Part shown: piece by piece, positions 34,696 through 44,675 of the stretch | Layout of the letters: the number at the start of each line of letters is the position of its first letter | Numbering within the stretch: the stretch's first letter is position 1 | Source of the DNA: Clostridium tepidum | GTDB lineage: Bacteria > Bacillota > Clostridia > Clostridiales > Clostridiaceae | Direction of reading: 5' to 3' | NCBI RefSeq assembly: GCF_002008345.1 | Contig: NZ_MRAE01000018.1 | Span: 1-63,391, forward strand | DNA: 63,391 bases | Program-made: the position numbers and the translations under genes | The notes under the pieces: model-generated | What the model was told of the DNA's origin: nothing | Seen by the model: the letters and a program-made list of their open reading frames with translations, nothing else | Databases searched by the model: none

Positions 34696-37329
34696 TTACT
34701 TTCTTGGGTTTTTTATTTGAGCTTGTGCTGCAGCTAATCTTGCTACAGGTACTCTAAATGGTGAACAAGATACATAGTTTAATCCTACATTGTGACAAAA
34801 CTCTATGGATGTTGGATCTCCACCATGTTCTCCACATATTCCCAATTTTATATCTGGTCTTGTTTGTCTACCTAATTTAGCTGCCATTTCTACAAGCTTT
34901 CCGACACCAGTTTGATCTATTTTTTGGAATGGATCAAATTCATATATTTTTTTATCATAGTAAGAATTTAAAAATTTACCTGCATCATCTCTTGAGAATC
35001 CAAAAGTCATCTGAGTTAAATCATTTGTTCCAAAAGAGAAGAATTCTGCTTCTTTAGCTATTTCATCAGCTGTAAGCGCAGCTCTTGGAATTTCTATCAT
35101 TGTTCCAACTTGATATTCCATTTCCATATTTTCTTTTTCCAATACTTTGTTTGCTGTTTCTACAACTATAGATTTTACATAAGCCATTTCCTTTATTTCT
35201 CCTATTAATGGTATCATTATTTCTGGCTTGATCTTTACTCCCTTACTTCTTGTAACTTCTATAGCTGCTTCTATTATGGCTGTAGTTTGCATTTCTGCTA
35301 TTTCTGGATAAGAAACGGCTAAACGACAACCTCTATGTCCCATCATTGGATTAAATTCGTGCAATGATAATACAGTATTTTTTAATTCTTCAAAACTTAC
35401 TTCCATTTCTTTTGATAATTCTTTTATATCTTCATCATCTTTTGGTAAAAATTCATGTAGTGGTGGATCTAATAATCTTACAGTAACTGGTCTTTCTTCC
35501 ATAGCCTCATATATTCCAATGAAATCTTCTCTTTGCATTGGTAATATTTTTGCTAAAGCTTTTCTTCTTTGACTTTCTGTTTTAGCAAGTATCATTTCTC
35601 TAACGGCCGGTATTCTTTCTTCTTGGAAGAACATATGCTCTGTTCTGCAAAGACCTATTCCTTCTGCTCCAAATGTAACTGCTTGCGCTGCATCTCTTGG
35701 TGCATCAGCATTAGTTCTAACTTTTAATACTCTTACTTTATCTGCCCATTCCATGAATGTTCCAAAATATCCACTTATCTCTGGTGCTACAGTCTTTATA
35801 CATTCACCATAAACTTTTCCTGTGCTTCCATCTAAGGATATATAATCTCCTTCTTTATAAGTTTTTCCTGATACTTTAAAATATCTTTCTTTTTCATTTA
35901 TACTTATTTCTGAACATCCTGCTACACAGCATGTTCCCATACCTCTAGCAACAACTGCAGCATGAGATGTCATTCCTCCTCTTGCTGTTAATATACCCTC
36001 TGCTGCCACCATTCCTTCTATATCTTCTGGGGATGTTTCAATTCTTACTAGTATTACCTTTTCACCTTTTTCATGATGAATTTTAGCTTCTTCAGCTGTA
36101 AAGTAAATTCTTCCGCAAGCAGCTCCTGGAGATGCTGGTAGACCAGTAGCTATAACTTTTGCAGCTTTTAATTCATCTTCATCAAAATTAGGATGCAATA
36201 AAGTATCTAATTGCTTTGGATCTACTTTTAATAAGGCTTCTTCTTTTTCTAAAGTTCCTTCTTCTACTAAATCTACAGCTATTTTTAATGCAGATTGAGC
36301 AGTCCTTTTACCATTTCTAGTTTGAAGGAAATATAATTTACCTTGTTCTATAGTAAATTCCATGTCTTGCATATCTTTGTAATGCTTTTCAAGTTTTTTG
36401 GCAATATTAATAAATTCCTCATAACATTTTGGCAAGTCCTCTTTTAATCTAGCTATAGGTTGAGGAGTTCTAATCCCTGCAACAACATCTTCACCTTGAG
36501 CATTTATTAAATATTCTCCAAATATCTCATTTTCTCCAGTAGCAGGGTTTCTTGTAAATGCAACCCCTGTTCCTGATGTTTCACCCATATTTCCAAATAC
36601 CATTGATTGAACATTTACAGCTGTTCCCCAATCACCTGGTATATCATTTAGCCTTCTGTATACTATAGCTCTTGGATTATCCCATGAACTAAATACAGCT
36701 GTAACAGCTGCTAATAGTTGTTTTTTTGGATCTTGTGGAAAATCTTCTCCCATTTCTTTTTTGTATATTTCTTTAAATTTAACTACAATTTTTTTTAAAT
36801 CTTCTGATGTTAAATCTGTATCGTACTCAACGCCATTTTCTTCTTTTACTTGATCTAATACATTTTCAAAATCTCTTTTGTCTATTCCCATAACTACATC
36901 TGAAAACATTTGAATAAATCTTCTATATGAATCATAGGCAAATCTTTCATTGTTTGTAAGTCTACTTAAAGATTCTACTGTCTTATCATTTAGACCCAAA
37001 TTTAATATGGTATCCATCATTCCTGGCATAGAAACTCTAGCACCTGATCTTACTGAAACCAATAAAGGATTTTCTTCACTTCCAAATTTTTTGTTAGTTT
37101 TCCTTTCCACTTCTTCCATAGCATTTGTTATTTGCTGTATTACTTCATCTGATAATTTTTTACCATCTTTATAATATTTTATGCAAGCCTCTGTAGTCAC
37201 TGTAAATCCTGTGGGAACTGGAATTCCTAAATTAGTCATTTCTGCTAAGTTAGCACCCTTTCCCCCTAACAATTCTCTCATTGATGCATTTCCTTCACTA
37301 AAAAGATATACATACTTCTTATTTTCCAT
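34696..37329 (-). CDS. ppdK: pyruvate, phosphate dikinase
   Basis: 877 residues. An N-terminal ATP-grasp domain (GGKGANLAEM, SVRSGARVSMPGMMDTILNLG) leads to the phosphohistidine swivel GGMTSHAAVVARGMGTCCVAG near 455. The C-terminal PEP/pyruvate barrel has GFSRDD, FSFGTNDL and the catalytic Cys in KLGICGEHGGDP. It interconverts pyruvate + ATP + Pi and PEP + AMP + PPi. GAGGGG 9 bases before ATG 37329 sets the start over ATG 37338. The CBS regulator lies upstream; the usual PDRP gene is not present here. Confidence 0.97.
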   Translation of the reverse strand: MENKKYVYLFSEGNASMRELLGGKGANLAEMTNLGIPVPTGFTVTTEACIKYYKDGKKLSDEVIQQITNAMEEVERKTNKKFGSEENPLLVSVRSGARVSMPGMMDTILNLGLNDKTVESLSRLTNNERFAYDSYRRFIQMFSDVVMGIDKRDFENVLDQVKEENGVEYDTDLTSEDLKKIVVKFKEIYKKEMGEDFPQDPKKQLLAAVTAVFSSWDNPRAIVYRRLNDIPGDWGTAVNVQSMVFGNMGETSGTGVAFTRNPATGENEIFGEYLINAQGEDVVAGIRTPQPIARLKEDLPKCYEEFINIAKKLEKHYKDMQDMEFTIEQGKLYFLQTRNGKRTAQSALKIAVDLVEEGTLEKEEALLKVDPKQLDTLLHPNFDEDELKAAKVIATGLPASPGAACGRIYFTAEEAKIHHEKGEKVILVRIETSPEDIEGMVAAEGILTARGGMTSHAAVVARGMGTCCVAGCSEISINEKERYFKVSGKTYKEGDYISLDGSTGKVYGECIKTVAPEISGYFGTFMEWADKVRVLKVRTNADAPRDAAQAVTFGAEGIGLCRTEHMFFQEERIPAVREMILAKTESQRRKALAKILPMQREDFIGIYEAMEERPVTVRLLDPPLHEFLPKDDEDIKELSKEMEVSFEELKNTVLSLHEFNPMMGHRGCRLAVSYPEIAEMQTTAIIEAAIEVTRSKGVKIKPEIMIPLIGEIKEMAYVKSIVVETANKVLEKENMEMEYQVGTMIEIPRAALTADEIAKEAEFFSFGTNDLTQMTFGFSRDDAGKFLNSYYDKKIYEFDPFQKIDQTGVGKLVEMAAKLGRQTRPDIKLGICGEHGGDPTSIEFCHNVGLNYVSCSPFRVPVARLAAAQAQIKNPRK

Positions 37330-37424
37330 AATAAACATCCCCTCTGTAAAATTTCTTCGTAATTTTTGGTAATTTTTCGCAATTTAATTTATATATTCAG
37401 ATAAGTAATTATCTGCGTAAAACT

Positions 37425-38066
37425 TTAAACTTTTTCTCCAACCTTTACAAATAATTTTGTGATATTAGTTTTTGATACTTTCCCTATAATTTTAAATTCT
37501 TCTATATTATTTTTTACTATTTTTTCTACTACAGGCAAACTATCAACTTCATGTTCTATTATCTTTTGAGCGGCATAATAAGCAGAATCTTCTTTACTTA
37601 CACATACTATATTAGGCATTCTTGTCATTATAATTCCTACAGGTACTTTATGCATATCAGTACCTCCCATAGCAACTTTAAGAAAATCCTTTCTAGATAC
37701 TGCTCCAACTAATATTTCTTCATTATGCACAAATAATGTTCCTACATCATTTAAAAACAAATGTAATATTGAATCATATACTGTAGTATTTTCATCTACC
37801 ATTACAGGTTTAGACATTATATCTTTAACCTTTATGTCATTTATATAGTCTTGAAGCAAACTATATGAAGGCTTATGAGAATATATATATCCCACCTTTG
37901 GTTTTGCTTCTAATATTCCTATCATAGTCAATATTGCTAAATCTGGTCTTAAGGCTGCTCTTGTAACACCTAAACACCCTGCTAAATTTTCACTAGTTAT
38001 TGGCTCATTCTTTTTTACTAGCTCTACTATTTGTTCTTGTCTTCCAGATAATTTAATTGCCTTCAC
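37425..38066 (-). CDS. CcpN-type HTH and CBS-domain regulator
   Basis: 213 residues. An N-terminal winged helix (SGRQEQIVELVKKNEPITSENLAGCLGVTRAALRPDLAILTMIGIL) is followed by two CBS domains (about 78-135 and 145-205; VKDIMSKPVMVDENTTVYD, VGIIMTRMPNIVCVSKED). It is like Bacillus CcpN/YqzB, which represses gluconeogenic genes and senses ATP/ADP. Placement directly before ppdK suggests it controls this PEP/pyruvate step. The start is GTG with AGGAAG 5 bases upstream. Confidence 0.88.
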   Translation of the reverse strand: MKAIKLSGRQEQIVELVKKNEPITSENLAGCLGVTRAALRPDLAILTMIGILEAKPKVGYIYSHKPSYSLLQDYINDIKVKDIMSKPVMVDENTTVYDSILHLFLNDVGTLFVHNEEILVGAVSRKDFLKVAMGGTDMHKVPVGIIMTRMPNIVCVSKEDSAYYAAQKIIEHEVDSLPVVEKIVKNNIEEFKIIGKVSKTNITKLFVKVGEKV

Positions 38067-38440
38067 CCTCTTCCTAAATTATAAATAGATATTGAATATT
38101 TAAATTATAAAACTAAACTATATATATTATATCATTAATTCAATTTAAATAGTATATCACTTTTGCTTATTTGTGCTAAATAATTTAAAATTATGTTATA
38201 CTTATCAACACTTTCTCTATATTTCTTTATTTCTTTTATTTTTTCATTTTACAGAGGAATCTGTTATACTTTTTACATTATTATTTTTATAATATGTAAT
38301 TTTCATATTTATATGTTATATTATATCTAATAATAATTAACATTTACTTTTTTTGTAATTTACATTTTTAATTTAAACTTTTTTATAGTTGGTCTTGTTT
38401 TGTACTGCTGTATCAATTTATGTCCCACCTATAAATTTAT
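38067..38440. other. AT-rich intergenic region without recognised gene
   Basis: About 370 bases upstream of the ppdK regulator. They are very AT-rich, with several possible -10 boxes on the minus strand (for example TATAAT-like runs near 38290 and 38350). No coding frame or RNA family is recognised. The promoter of the regulator should lie at its left edge. Confidence 0.35.
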
Positions 38441-38444
38441 AAAA

Positions 38445-38499
38445 CACCTTGCAACAGTATAGTTTTTATAACAATAAAAACTTATTGTTTAGCAAGGTG
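38445..38499 (-). terminator. long near-perfect hairpin after the DUF4342 gene
   Basis: CACCTTGC...AGTTTTTAT (38445-38469) pairs with ATAAAAACT...GCAAGGTG (38474-38499), about 25 pairs with few mismatches and a loop of four. On the minus strand TTTTATAAATTT follows; on the plus strand CCTTTTT follows. It probably ends the era-recO-DUF4342 transcript. Confidence 0.55.
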
Positions 38500-38553
38500 C
38501 CTTTTTAGCTTCTTTATAAATGTACACCCTTATGTTATTTAGTAATCCTTCAA

Positions 38554-39174
38554 CTATTGTTCTTCCTTTTTTTCTGAAGAATCTTCTTTTTTACATTCTT
38601 TACAACCTTCATATTCTTCACTTTCTATATCTTCAAAATTAACAGTATAACTATAAAAATTATTATCTTCTCCATATGTTTCATTATCAAATTTATTAGA
38701 GAATTTTTCTTTTATATCTGAAGTAGTGTTATCTACTTTTTCTTTTATATCTTGAGCTGTATTTTTTATTATTTTATTAACTACTTCTACACTACCATCT
38801 TCTTTTGTTATTTCTATAGTTACATTAGTTACTATAGCTGCCGCTAAAGCTGCCAATAGTATAGGTGCCCAAATTATTGCGGCTGCCGCAGTAGCTGCTA
38901 ATCCTGCATTTACCGGTATGTCTACTATAATTTTATCTTCTTTTTTTACTTTTATTCTAGTTACATTACCCTTCTTTATAATATCTTTTATCCATTTTAC
39001 TAAATCATCTTTTGTTGTATACATTTCTTCTTTTTCCTCTTCAAATTTGTTTTCCATGTATACTAAAGCATCTACTACATTTCCATCACAAGCTTCCAAT
39101 GCTTCTTTAGCTTCAGTGTAAGTTGCTCCTGTCCTTTCCCTTACGATATCAATTTTTTCTAAGGTTATTTCCAT
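38554..39174 (-). CDS. DUF4342 domain protein with UBA-like N terminus
   Basis: 206 residues. Residues 1-45 form a UBA/EF-Ts-like three-helix domain (EKIDIVRERTGATYTEAKEALEACDGNVVDALVYME). A DUF4342 region then has an Ala-rich membrane-like stretch (about 92-116) and an amphipathic acidic/coiled tail ending in a Cys pair (GCKECKK). The function is unknown. It begins two bases after recO ends and is probably co-transcribed with era-recO. The stretch MYTTKDDLVKWIKDIIKKGN is typical of the family. Confidence 0.75.
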   Translation of the reverse strand: MEITLEKIDIVRERTGATYTEAKEALEACDGNVVDALVYMENKFEEEKEEMYTTKDDLVKWIKDIIKKGNVTRIKVKKEDKIIVDIPVNAGLAATAAAAIIWAPILLAALAAAIVTNVTIEITKEDGSVEVVNKIIKNTAQDIKEKVDNTTSDIKEKFSNKFDNETYGEDNNFYSYTVNFEDIESEEYEGCKECKKEDSSEKKEEQ

Positions 39175-39176
39175 TT

Positions 39177-39920
39177 TTATTCCTCCTTTATATAATTTAA
39201 TATTTGGAGACTTTTTGGTTTCTTCAAATAATTTTGATTTATTATGATATTTAAAATCTTATAAATATCCTTTTTAGTTTCCTTATCTAAAGAAAGTCTA
39301 TATAGCTCCTCTAGTGGAGATTCATATATATATTTTAATATATTATAAGTAGCATAGGTTACTCCTATACCATTTATCTTATTACAATAATTGCATATTC
39401 CTCCTAAGCTTTGAAAACTTATATAACTTGAAGTTTCTATTTTCCTTCCACACTCTACACAATTATTAAAATTTAAAGCATATCCTGTGTACTTTAAAAC
39501 TTTTCCTTCAAAAGCTCTGGCTAAAATCTCAATATCTAAAGCTTTATTTTTCATTAAAAATAAACTTTTAACTAATTCTTGAAATAAACCTATATTGCTT
39601 TCTTTTTCTTCTGTAGCTATATCTATTAATTCACAAAAATAAGATCCATAAGTTAATGTATCTAAACTAGTTAAAAAATCTTGAAATGAATCTATTAATT
39701 GTGCTTCTGATAAGTTAAATAATCCTTTTCCTTTATACAATACATATTCTCCATAACAAAATGGTGAAGTATTAGATAAATATTTACTTCTATTTTTTCT
39801 AGCTCCTTTTGCTATAGCAGTTATTTTTCCTAGTCTTTCTGTATATAACCAAACTAATTTATCTGCTTCTTTAAAATCTTGAGTCTTTATTACTACAGCT
39901 CTAGTTTTATATAGTGACAG
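39177..39920 (-). CDS. recO: DNA repair protein RecO, probable CTG start
   Basis: About 247 residues, the usual RecO length. An OB-fold N terminus (SLYKTRAVVIKTQDFKEADKL, then WLYTERLGKITAIAKGARK) leads to a helical core and a zinc site (CVECGRKI and CNYCNK). RecO loads RecA with RecR in gap repair. No ATG, GTG or in-frame TTG exists for the first 60 residues; the only plausible initiator is CTG at 39920, with AGGGAG 8 bases upstream. If translation began at TTG 39740 the OB fold would be lost. It follows era closely. Confidence 0.88.
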   Translation of the reverse strand: MSLYKTRAVVIKTQDFKEADKLVWLYTERLGKITAIAKGARKNRSKYLSNTSPFCYGEYVLYKGKGLFNLSEAQLIDSFQDFLTSLDTLTYGSYFCELIDIATEEKESNIGLFQELVKSLFLMKNKALDIEILARAFEGKVLKYTGYALNFNNCVECGRKIETSSYISFQSLGGICNYCNKINGIGVTYATYNILKYIYESPLEELYRLSLDKETKKDIYKILNIIINQNYLKKPKSLQILNYIKEE

Positions 39921-39941
39921 AAAATCAACTCCCTATATAAT

Positions 39942-40832
39942 TTATTTCATATTTTTATAACCTAACTCTTTTAATAAACTTTGGTTATCTCTCCATTCTT
40001 CTTTTACTTTAACCCAAAGTCTTATATATACTTTGCTTTGAAGAAATGTTTCTATATCTTGTCTTGCATATTGAGATATTTTTTTTAGCTTGCTACCACC
40101 TTTACCTATAATTATAGGTTTATGAGAATTTTTTTCACATAATATATTACCTTCTATATGATAGGTTCCTTTTTCATTTTTTTTCATTTGAAGTATCTCT
40201 ACAGCTATACCATGAGGTACTTCTTCTGATAAAAGTCTTAAAGCTTTTTCTCTAACTATCTCTGCAACTATAAATCTTTCATTTTGATCTATTATCATAT
40301 CTTCCGGATAATATTGTGGTCCCTCTGGAATATACTCAACCATTAATTTTTTAAGCAAATCTATATTCTTTCCTTTTAATGCTGATATAGGTATTATTTC
40401 TTGAAAATCCATAAGTTCTGAATATGTTTTTAAAGTTTCTGCTACTTTTTCTTGAGGATTTTCATCTATTTTATTTAAAACTAAAAAAACTGGCACTTTT
40501 ACTTCTTTTAATTGTTCTATTATAAACAAATCTCCCCTGCCAGGTTTTTCATCTGGATTTATTAAAAAAAGTACTAAATCCACATCTTTCATGGCATCTG
40601 ATGCTGATTTTACCATATATTCTCCCAACTTATGCTTAGGTTTGTGTATTCCTGGAGTATCAACAAACACAAGTTGGTAATTATCTTCTGTTAATATGGT
40701 TTGTATATTATTTCTTGTAGTTTGTGGTCTACATGAAACTATAGAAAGTTTTTCTTTCATTATAGCATTTAATAATGTTGATTTTCCTACATTAGGTCTT
40801 CCTACTATGGTTACGAATCCTGATTTAAACAT
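39942..40832 (-). CDS. era: ribosome assembly GTPase Era
   Basis: 296 residues. G1 [10 protein letters not shown]3 [17 protein letters not shown]4 NKID and G5 SALKG are followed by a C-terminal KH domain (about 200-280; [23 protein letters not shown]). Era binds the 16S rRNA 3' end in 30S maturation. It lies between cdd and recO in the conserved clostridial cluster with short spacing (15 bases to cdd). Confidence 0.97.
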   Translation of the reverse strand: MFKSGFVTIVGRPNVGKSTLLNAIMKEKLSIVSCRPQTTRNNIQTILTEDNYQLVFVDTPGIHKPKHKLGEYMVKSASDAMKDVDLVLFLINPDEKPGRGDLFIIEQLKEVKVPVFLVLNKIDENPQEKVAETLKTYSELMDFQEIIPISALKGKNIDLLKKLMVEYIPEGPQYYPEDMIIDQNERFIVAEIVREKALRLLSEEVPHGIAVEILQMKKNEKGTYHIEGNILCEKNSHKPIIIGKGGSKLKKISQYARQDIETFLQSKVYIRLWVKVKEEWRDNQSLLKELGYKNMK

Positions 40833-40847
40833 ATTTTATCTCCTTGT

Positions 40848-41246
40848 CTATTTTATTAAATCTTTTTTACTAAAAGCTTCTGGTAAAATTTCATCTAATT
40901 TTTTTATTTCATAATTATTTTTATCTTTCACTATTATTATGTCTATATTTTCATCTGCAAATTCACTTATAACCTGTCTACATATACCACATGGATAAGT
41001 ATATTCTTCTAAATTTCCTACAACTGCAATAGCTTTTATTTTTCTATGTCCTTCTGATACAGCTTTAAATATAGCCGTTCTTTCTGCACAGTTTGTAGCA
41101 CCATAAGAAGCATTTTCTATATTACATCCTGTATATATAGTATTATCTTCTGTTAATAAAGCTGCTCCTACTTTAAATTTTGAGTAAGGAACATAAGCAT
41201 TTTCTCTAGCTTCTATTGCTTTTTTTATAATTTCGCCATATTTCAT
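40848..41246 (-). CDS. cdd: cytidine deaminase
   Basis: 132 residues, the homotetrameric short form. Zinc and catalytic residues are in GCNIENASYGATNCAERTAIF and YPCGICRQVISEF. It deaminates cytidine/deoxycytidine to uridine for pyrimidine salvage. GGGAGG precedes the ATG. The position between dgkA and era is conserved in Firmicutes. Confidence 0.96.
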   Translation of the reverse strand: MKYGEIIKKAIEARENAYVPYSKFKVGAALLTEDNTIYTGCNIENASYGATNCAERTAIFKAVSEGHRKIKAIAVVGNLEEYTYPCGICRQVISEFADENIDIIIVKDKNNYEIKKLDEILPEAFSKKDLIK

Positions 41247-41329
41247 TATAAATCCTCCCGTTTGGCTAAACTATTTACTCTTCAAATTGCTGTGTAAATA
41301 AATTATAGCATTATTTTACATTATTTCAA

Positions 41330-42034
41330 CTATCCAAATATTTTATATAAAAGTGTAGTGAACAAAGTACCAAATAATGCTCCCACTATTACCTCTAATA
41401 TAGAATGTACTTCGGAATCAACTCTACTTTGAGCTACTATAAATGCTAAAAAATAACTTAATATAACTACAGGAAATTCCTTAGTTATAAGAGCTATTAT
41501 GGTAGCTATGGAAAATGCCATAGTACTATGACCACTAGGCATGCCACCCTTTAAAGGAGTTCCTTCACCATATATAGCCTTTACTACTACTGTAACTATA
41601 CAAACTATAGCTAATATAAGAAATATAGCATAAGGATTAGAATTTTTTATTTTAGTTATTAAAACAAAGTTTATATATTTAAGTTTATCCCAAAATATAA
41701 TATAACCAACTACAACTGCATTTATAGCTGTTAATAATACTGCTCCTGCTGCTACATTTTTAGAAACTTTAGCTAGAGGATGGTAATAATTCGTAGTTGC
41801 ATCAATAGCAAACTCTATGGCAGTATTCATAAGTTCTGCAAAAATAACTAAAGTTATTGTTATACATACGATTACCAATTCTATCTTTGATAAATCATAG
41901 AAAAAACAGGCAGTTAAAACCAAAAGAGCTGCGAGCATATGTATTCTCATATTTCTTTGGGTTCTAACTGCATGTATTATCCCATCTATAGCATAATTAA
42001 AACTATCCAAAAGTTTATTTACTTTCATGGCCAA
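41330..42034 (-). CDS. dgkA: undecaprenol/diacylglycerol kinase fused to a PAP2 phosphatase domain
   Basis: 234 residues. The first about 115 are a DgkA kinase with three helices and EFAIDATTNYYHPLAKVSKNVAAGAVLL. The rest is a PAP2 phosphatase domain with KAIYGEGTPLKGGMPSGHSTMAF and SRVDSEVHS. In Gram-positives the kinase acts on undecaprenol; the fused phosphatase may act on the product or a related lipid phosphate. The start is TTG with AAAGGA 6 bases upstream; ATG 42028 is the alternative. Confidence 0.9.
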   Translation of the reverse strand: MAMKVNKLLDSFNYAIDGIIHAVRTQRNMRIHMLAALLVLTACFFYDLSKIELVIVCITITLVIFAELMNTAIEFAIDATTNYYHPLAKVSKNVAAGAVLLTAINAVVVGYIIFWDKLKYINFVLITKIKNSNPYAIFLILAIVCIVTVVVKAIYGEGTPLKGGMPSGHSTMAFSIATIIALITKEFPVVILSYFLAFIVAQSRVDSEVHSILEVIVGALFGTLFTTLLYKIFG

Positions 42035-42068
42035 GCACCATCCTTTAAAAGTAAAAAATAAATAAATT

Positions 42069-42569
42069 CTATCTTTGTAGGTTAAAATTTTTTAATATCT
42101 CTTCTTCTCTTTGCCTCATTATAGTCTTATCTTTTTCTTCCATATGATCATACCCTAAAAGGTGTAATACTGAATGTATTGTTAGATAACAAGTTTCTCT
42201 TAAAAAACTATGACCAAATTCTTTACTTTGCTCTTTTGCTTTTTCTAAAGAAAGTGCTATATCTCCTAAAACCAAGTTACCTTCATCTAAATCACTTTCA
42301 TCAAATTCATAGTTTAAATATAAATCTTTAAAAACTTTTCCTTCTTCATAATCAAGCATTGGAAAAGATAGTACATCTGTAACTTTATCTATATTTCTAT
42401 ACTCTTTATTTATTTCTTTTATATTATTATTATCTATAAACACTACACTTATTTCATAATCTAAGTTTACTTTTTCTTCTTTTAATGCATAATCTATTAT
42501 TTCCTTTATTTTATTTTTAAAATCTTCATTTATTTCTACTTTATCCTGTCTATTATCTATATATATCAT
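42069..42569 (-). CDS. ybeY: endoribonuclease YbeY (rRNA maturation factor)
   Basis: 166 residues with the zinc motif [14 protein letters not shown] (H-x3-H-x5-H) and the upstream [11 protein letters not shown] and [11 protein letters not shown] blocks. YbeY matures 16S rRNA ends and acts in ribosome quality control. CAGGAGG before ATG 42569 sets the start. The ATG overlaps the TGA of pgpH (ATGA), so the two are translationally coupled. Confidence 0.95.
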   Translation of the reverse strand: MIYIDNRQDKVEINEDFKNKIKEIIDYALKEEKVNLDYEISVVFIDNNNIKEINKEYRNIDKVTDVLSFPMLDYEEGKVFKDLYLNYEFDESDLDEGNLVLGDIALSLEKAKEQSKEFGHSFLRETCYLTIHSVLHLLGYDHMEEKDKTIMRQREEEILKNFNLQR

Positions 42570-44653
42570 TTTATCCTCCTGTCTTTCATCCATTTATCCT
42601 CTGGATATTCTATTCTTTGGTGATATATACTTACAAGAACCTTTAAAAAGGCCTCTCTTATCAATCCTATTTCTTTTAATGTAAGGTCACACTCATCTAA
42701 CTGCCCTTCATCTAACCTTGCCTTTATTATTTTGTTTACCATTTCTTCTATTCTGCCTTTAGTTGGTTCATTTATAGACCTTACTGCAGCTTCAACACCA
42801 TCTGCTAACATTATTATAGCAGCTTCTTTACTTTTCGGTATAGGACCTGGATATCTAAAATCTTCTTCATTTATATCCTCTGGTCTTTCACTATTATTTT
42901 TCATAGTTATATAAAAATATTTCACTAAAGATGTACCGTGATGTTGCTGTATTATATCTTGTATAACTTTAGGTATTTTATATTCTTTAGCTAGTTCTAG
43001 CCCATCTTTTACATGAGAAGTAATTATTAAAGTACTTAAATTAGGAGATATTTTATCATGAGGATTTTCTTTACCTATTTGATTTTCCCTAAAAAAATAA
43101 GGTCTTTTAGTCTTACCTATGTCATGATAATAAGCCGATACCCTAGCCAATACTGGATTTCCATTCACAACCTCTGCTGCAACTTCAGCTAAATTCCCTA
43201 CTAATATGCTATGATGATAAGTTCCAGGAGCTTCTACTAATAACTTCTTAAGTAATGGATTATTAGGATTTGAAAGTTCTAAAAGTTTAATAGTAGTAAC
43301 TATACCAAATAAATTTTCAAATAAAGGAAGAAGTCCTATAGTAAGTATAGCTGATAATATTCCTCCTATAAGAGTAAATAATGCTTTTTTACTTACATCT
43401 ATAACACTATTACTCAAAAGAAAACCTGCTGAAAAAGCAAGAATTACATTTATAATAGCTATGTAAGATGATGCATATAGTATATCATTTCTTTCTTGCA
43501 TTTTTCTTAATATAGTTGATCCTAAAACAGCGCTCATTATAGCTATTAAAATAATTTCCACTTCAAAATTCACTGCTACAGCTATTAAAATGCAATTTAC
43601 AAGACTATTAAATAAAGATATTTTATAGTTTAAAAGCAAAGTTAATATCATAGGTATAGATGCTAATGGAATTAAAAAAGGCGATATTGTATACATACTC
43701 CTAGCTAATAATATAGCTATACAGTTATTTAAACTTATTAAAATCAAACTATTTAAGTCATTAAATGCTTCATTGTAAAATTTATATATATATATACCTT
43801 GGATAAAAAGCACCAAAATTATTAAAACTGCTAATCCAATAAATATATACCATTCAAAATTATTATTATTATTTAATAGGCCTACATCTTTTAATAAATC
43901 TAATTGATATTTAGATACAGGTTCTCCTTCTTTAACTATTATTTGATCTTTTTTTATCATAACTGGCGGAGTATTTTTTAAAGTTTCCTTTTTTAATTCT
44001 TCTGTTTTTTCTTTATCATAATAAAAGTTAGGCTTTATTTCTGAATAGGCTATATTTAAAGTTAATTGTTTTAAAGAATTTGGTATCTTAGCCATTTTTA
44101 TTTTTGAATACACATATTCTTGTGCTTTTTTTATATCTTGTGCATTATCCTTTTGAGAGTCATCACTTATATTTACATTTTCATAAACATCAGATATAAC
44201 TTTAATAAGAACATCCTGTATAGATTTAAGTTCTGTCTTATCTAAATTTAATATTTGACTTAATTCTCTTTCCGAAATGTTTATTTTACCATTTTGGTCT
44301 ATTTGCTGAATCTTTTGCTTTTCATCTATTTTTTTATCTTTTAGAGAATCTACTTGTGAAAAAAAACTATTTATATCATTTAAAATCTCTGTTTTAACTT
44401 CAGTCCTTTTAGTGTATTGTATAGGTACTGACTCTAAAGCTTGTTGTAATCTAGCTTTAGTAGATACTTCATCCTTTATTTCTCTAGGAGCTTTTATATC
44501 CACTCTAGCTATATCTCCTTCTTTTAAATCATATTTCTTTGTAATAAAAGATGTAGCAAGCACCACATACATAAATAAAAATGTAATAAAAAAAACTAAG
44601 AGTTTCTTTAGTTTATTGTTCTTTTTCATTTCTTCTATGGTAATTTTCTTCAT
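42566..44653 (-). CDS. pgpH: 7TM-HD c-di-AMP phosphodiesterase PgpH (YqfF)
   Basis: 695 residues. One N-terminal helix (about 17-38) leads to an extracytoplasmic 7TMR-HDED domain (40-260), seven membrane helices (about 265-450) and a cytosolic HD domain. The HD domain holds [40 protein letters not shown] and [13 protein letters not shown]. PgpH degrades c-di-AMP to pApA, affecting potassium and osmotic balance. It forms an overlapping operon with ybeY. Confidence 0.93.
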   Translation of the reverse strand: MKKITIEEMKKNNKLKKLLVFFITFLFMYVVLATSFITKKYDLKEGDIARVDIKAPREIKDEVSTKARLQQALESVPIQYTKRTEVKTEILNDINSFFSQVDSLKDKKIDEKQKIQQIDQNGKINISERELSQILNLDKTELKSIQDVLIKVISDVYENVNISDDSQKDNAQDIKKAQEYVYSKIKMAKIPNSLKQLTLNIAYSEIKPNFYYDKEKTEELKKETLKNTPPVMIKKDQIIVKEGEPVSKYQLDLLKDVGLLNNNNNFEWYIFIGLAVLIILVLFIQGIYIYKFYNEAFNDLNSLILISLNNCIAILLARSMYTISPFLIPLASIPMILTLLLNYKISLFNSLVNCILIAVAVNFEVEIILIAIMSAVLGSTILRKMQERNDILYASSYIAIINVILAFSAGFLLSNSVIDVSKKALFTLIGGILSAILTIGLLPLFENLFGIVTTIKLLELSNPNNPLLKKLLVEAPGTYHHSILVGNLAEVAAEVVNGNPVLARVSAYYHDIGKTKRPYFFRENQIGKENPHDKISPNLSTLIITSHVKDGLELAKEYKIPKVIQDIIQQHHGTSLVKYFYITMKNNSERPEDINEEDFRYPGPIPKSKEAAIIMLADGVEAAVRSINEPTKGRIEEMVNKIIKARLDEGQLDECDLTLKEIGLIREAFLKVLVSIYHQRIEYPEDKWMKDRRIK

Positions 44654-44675
44654 ATATCACAATACCACCTTTATT

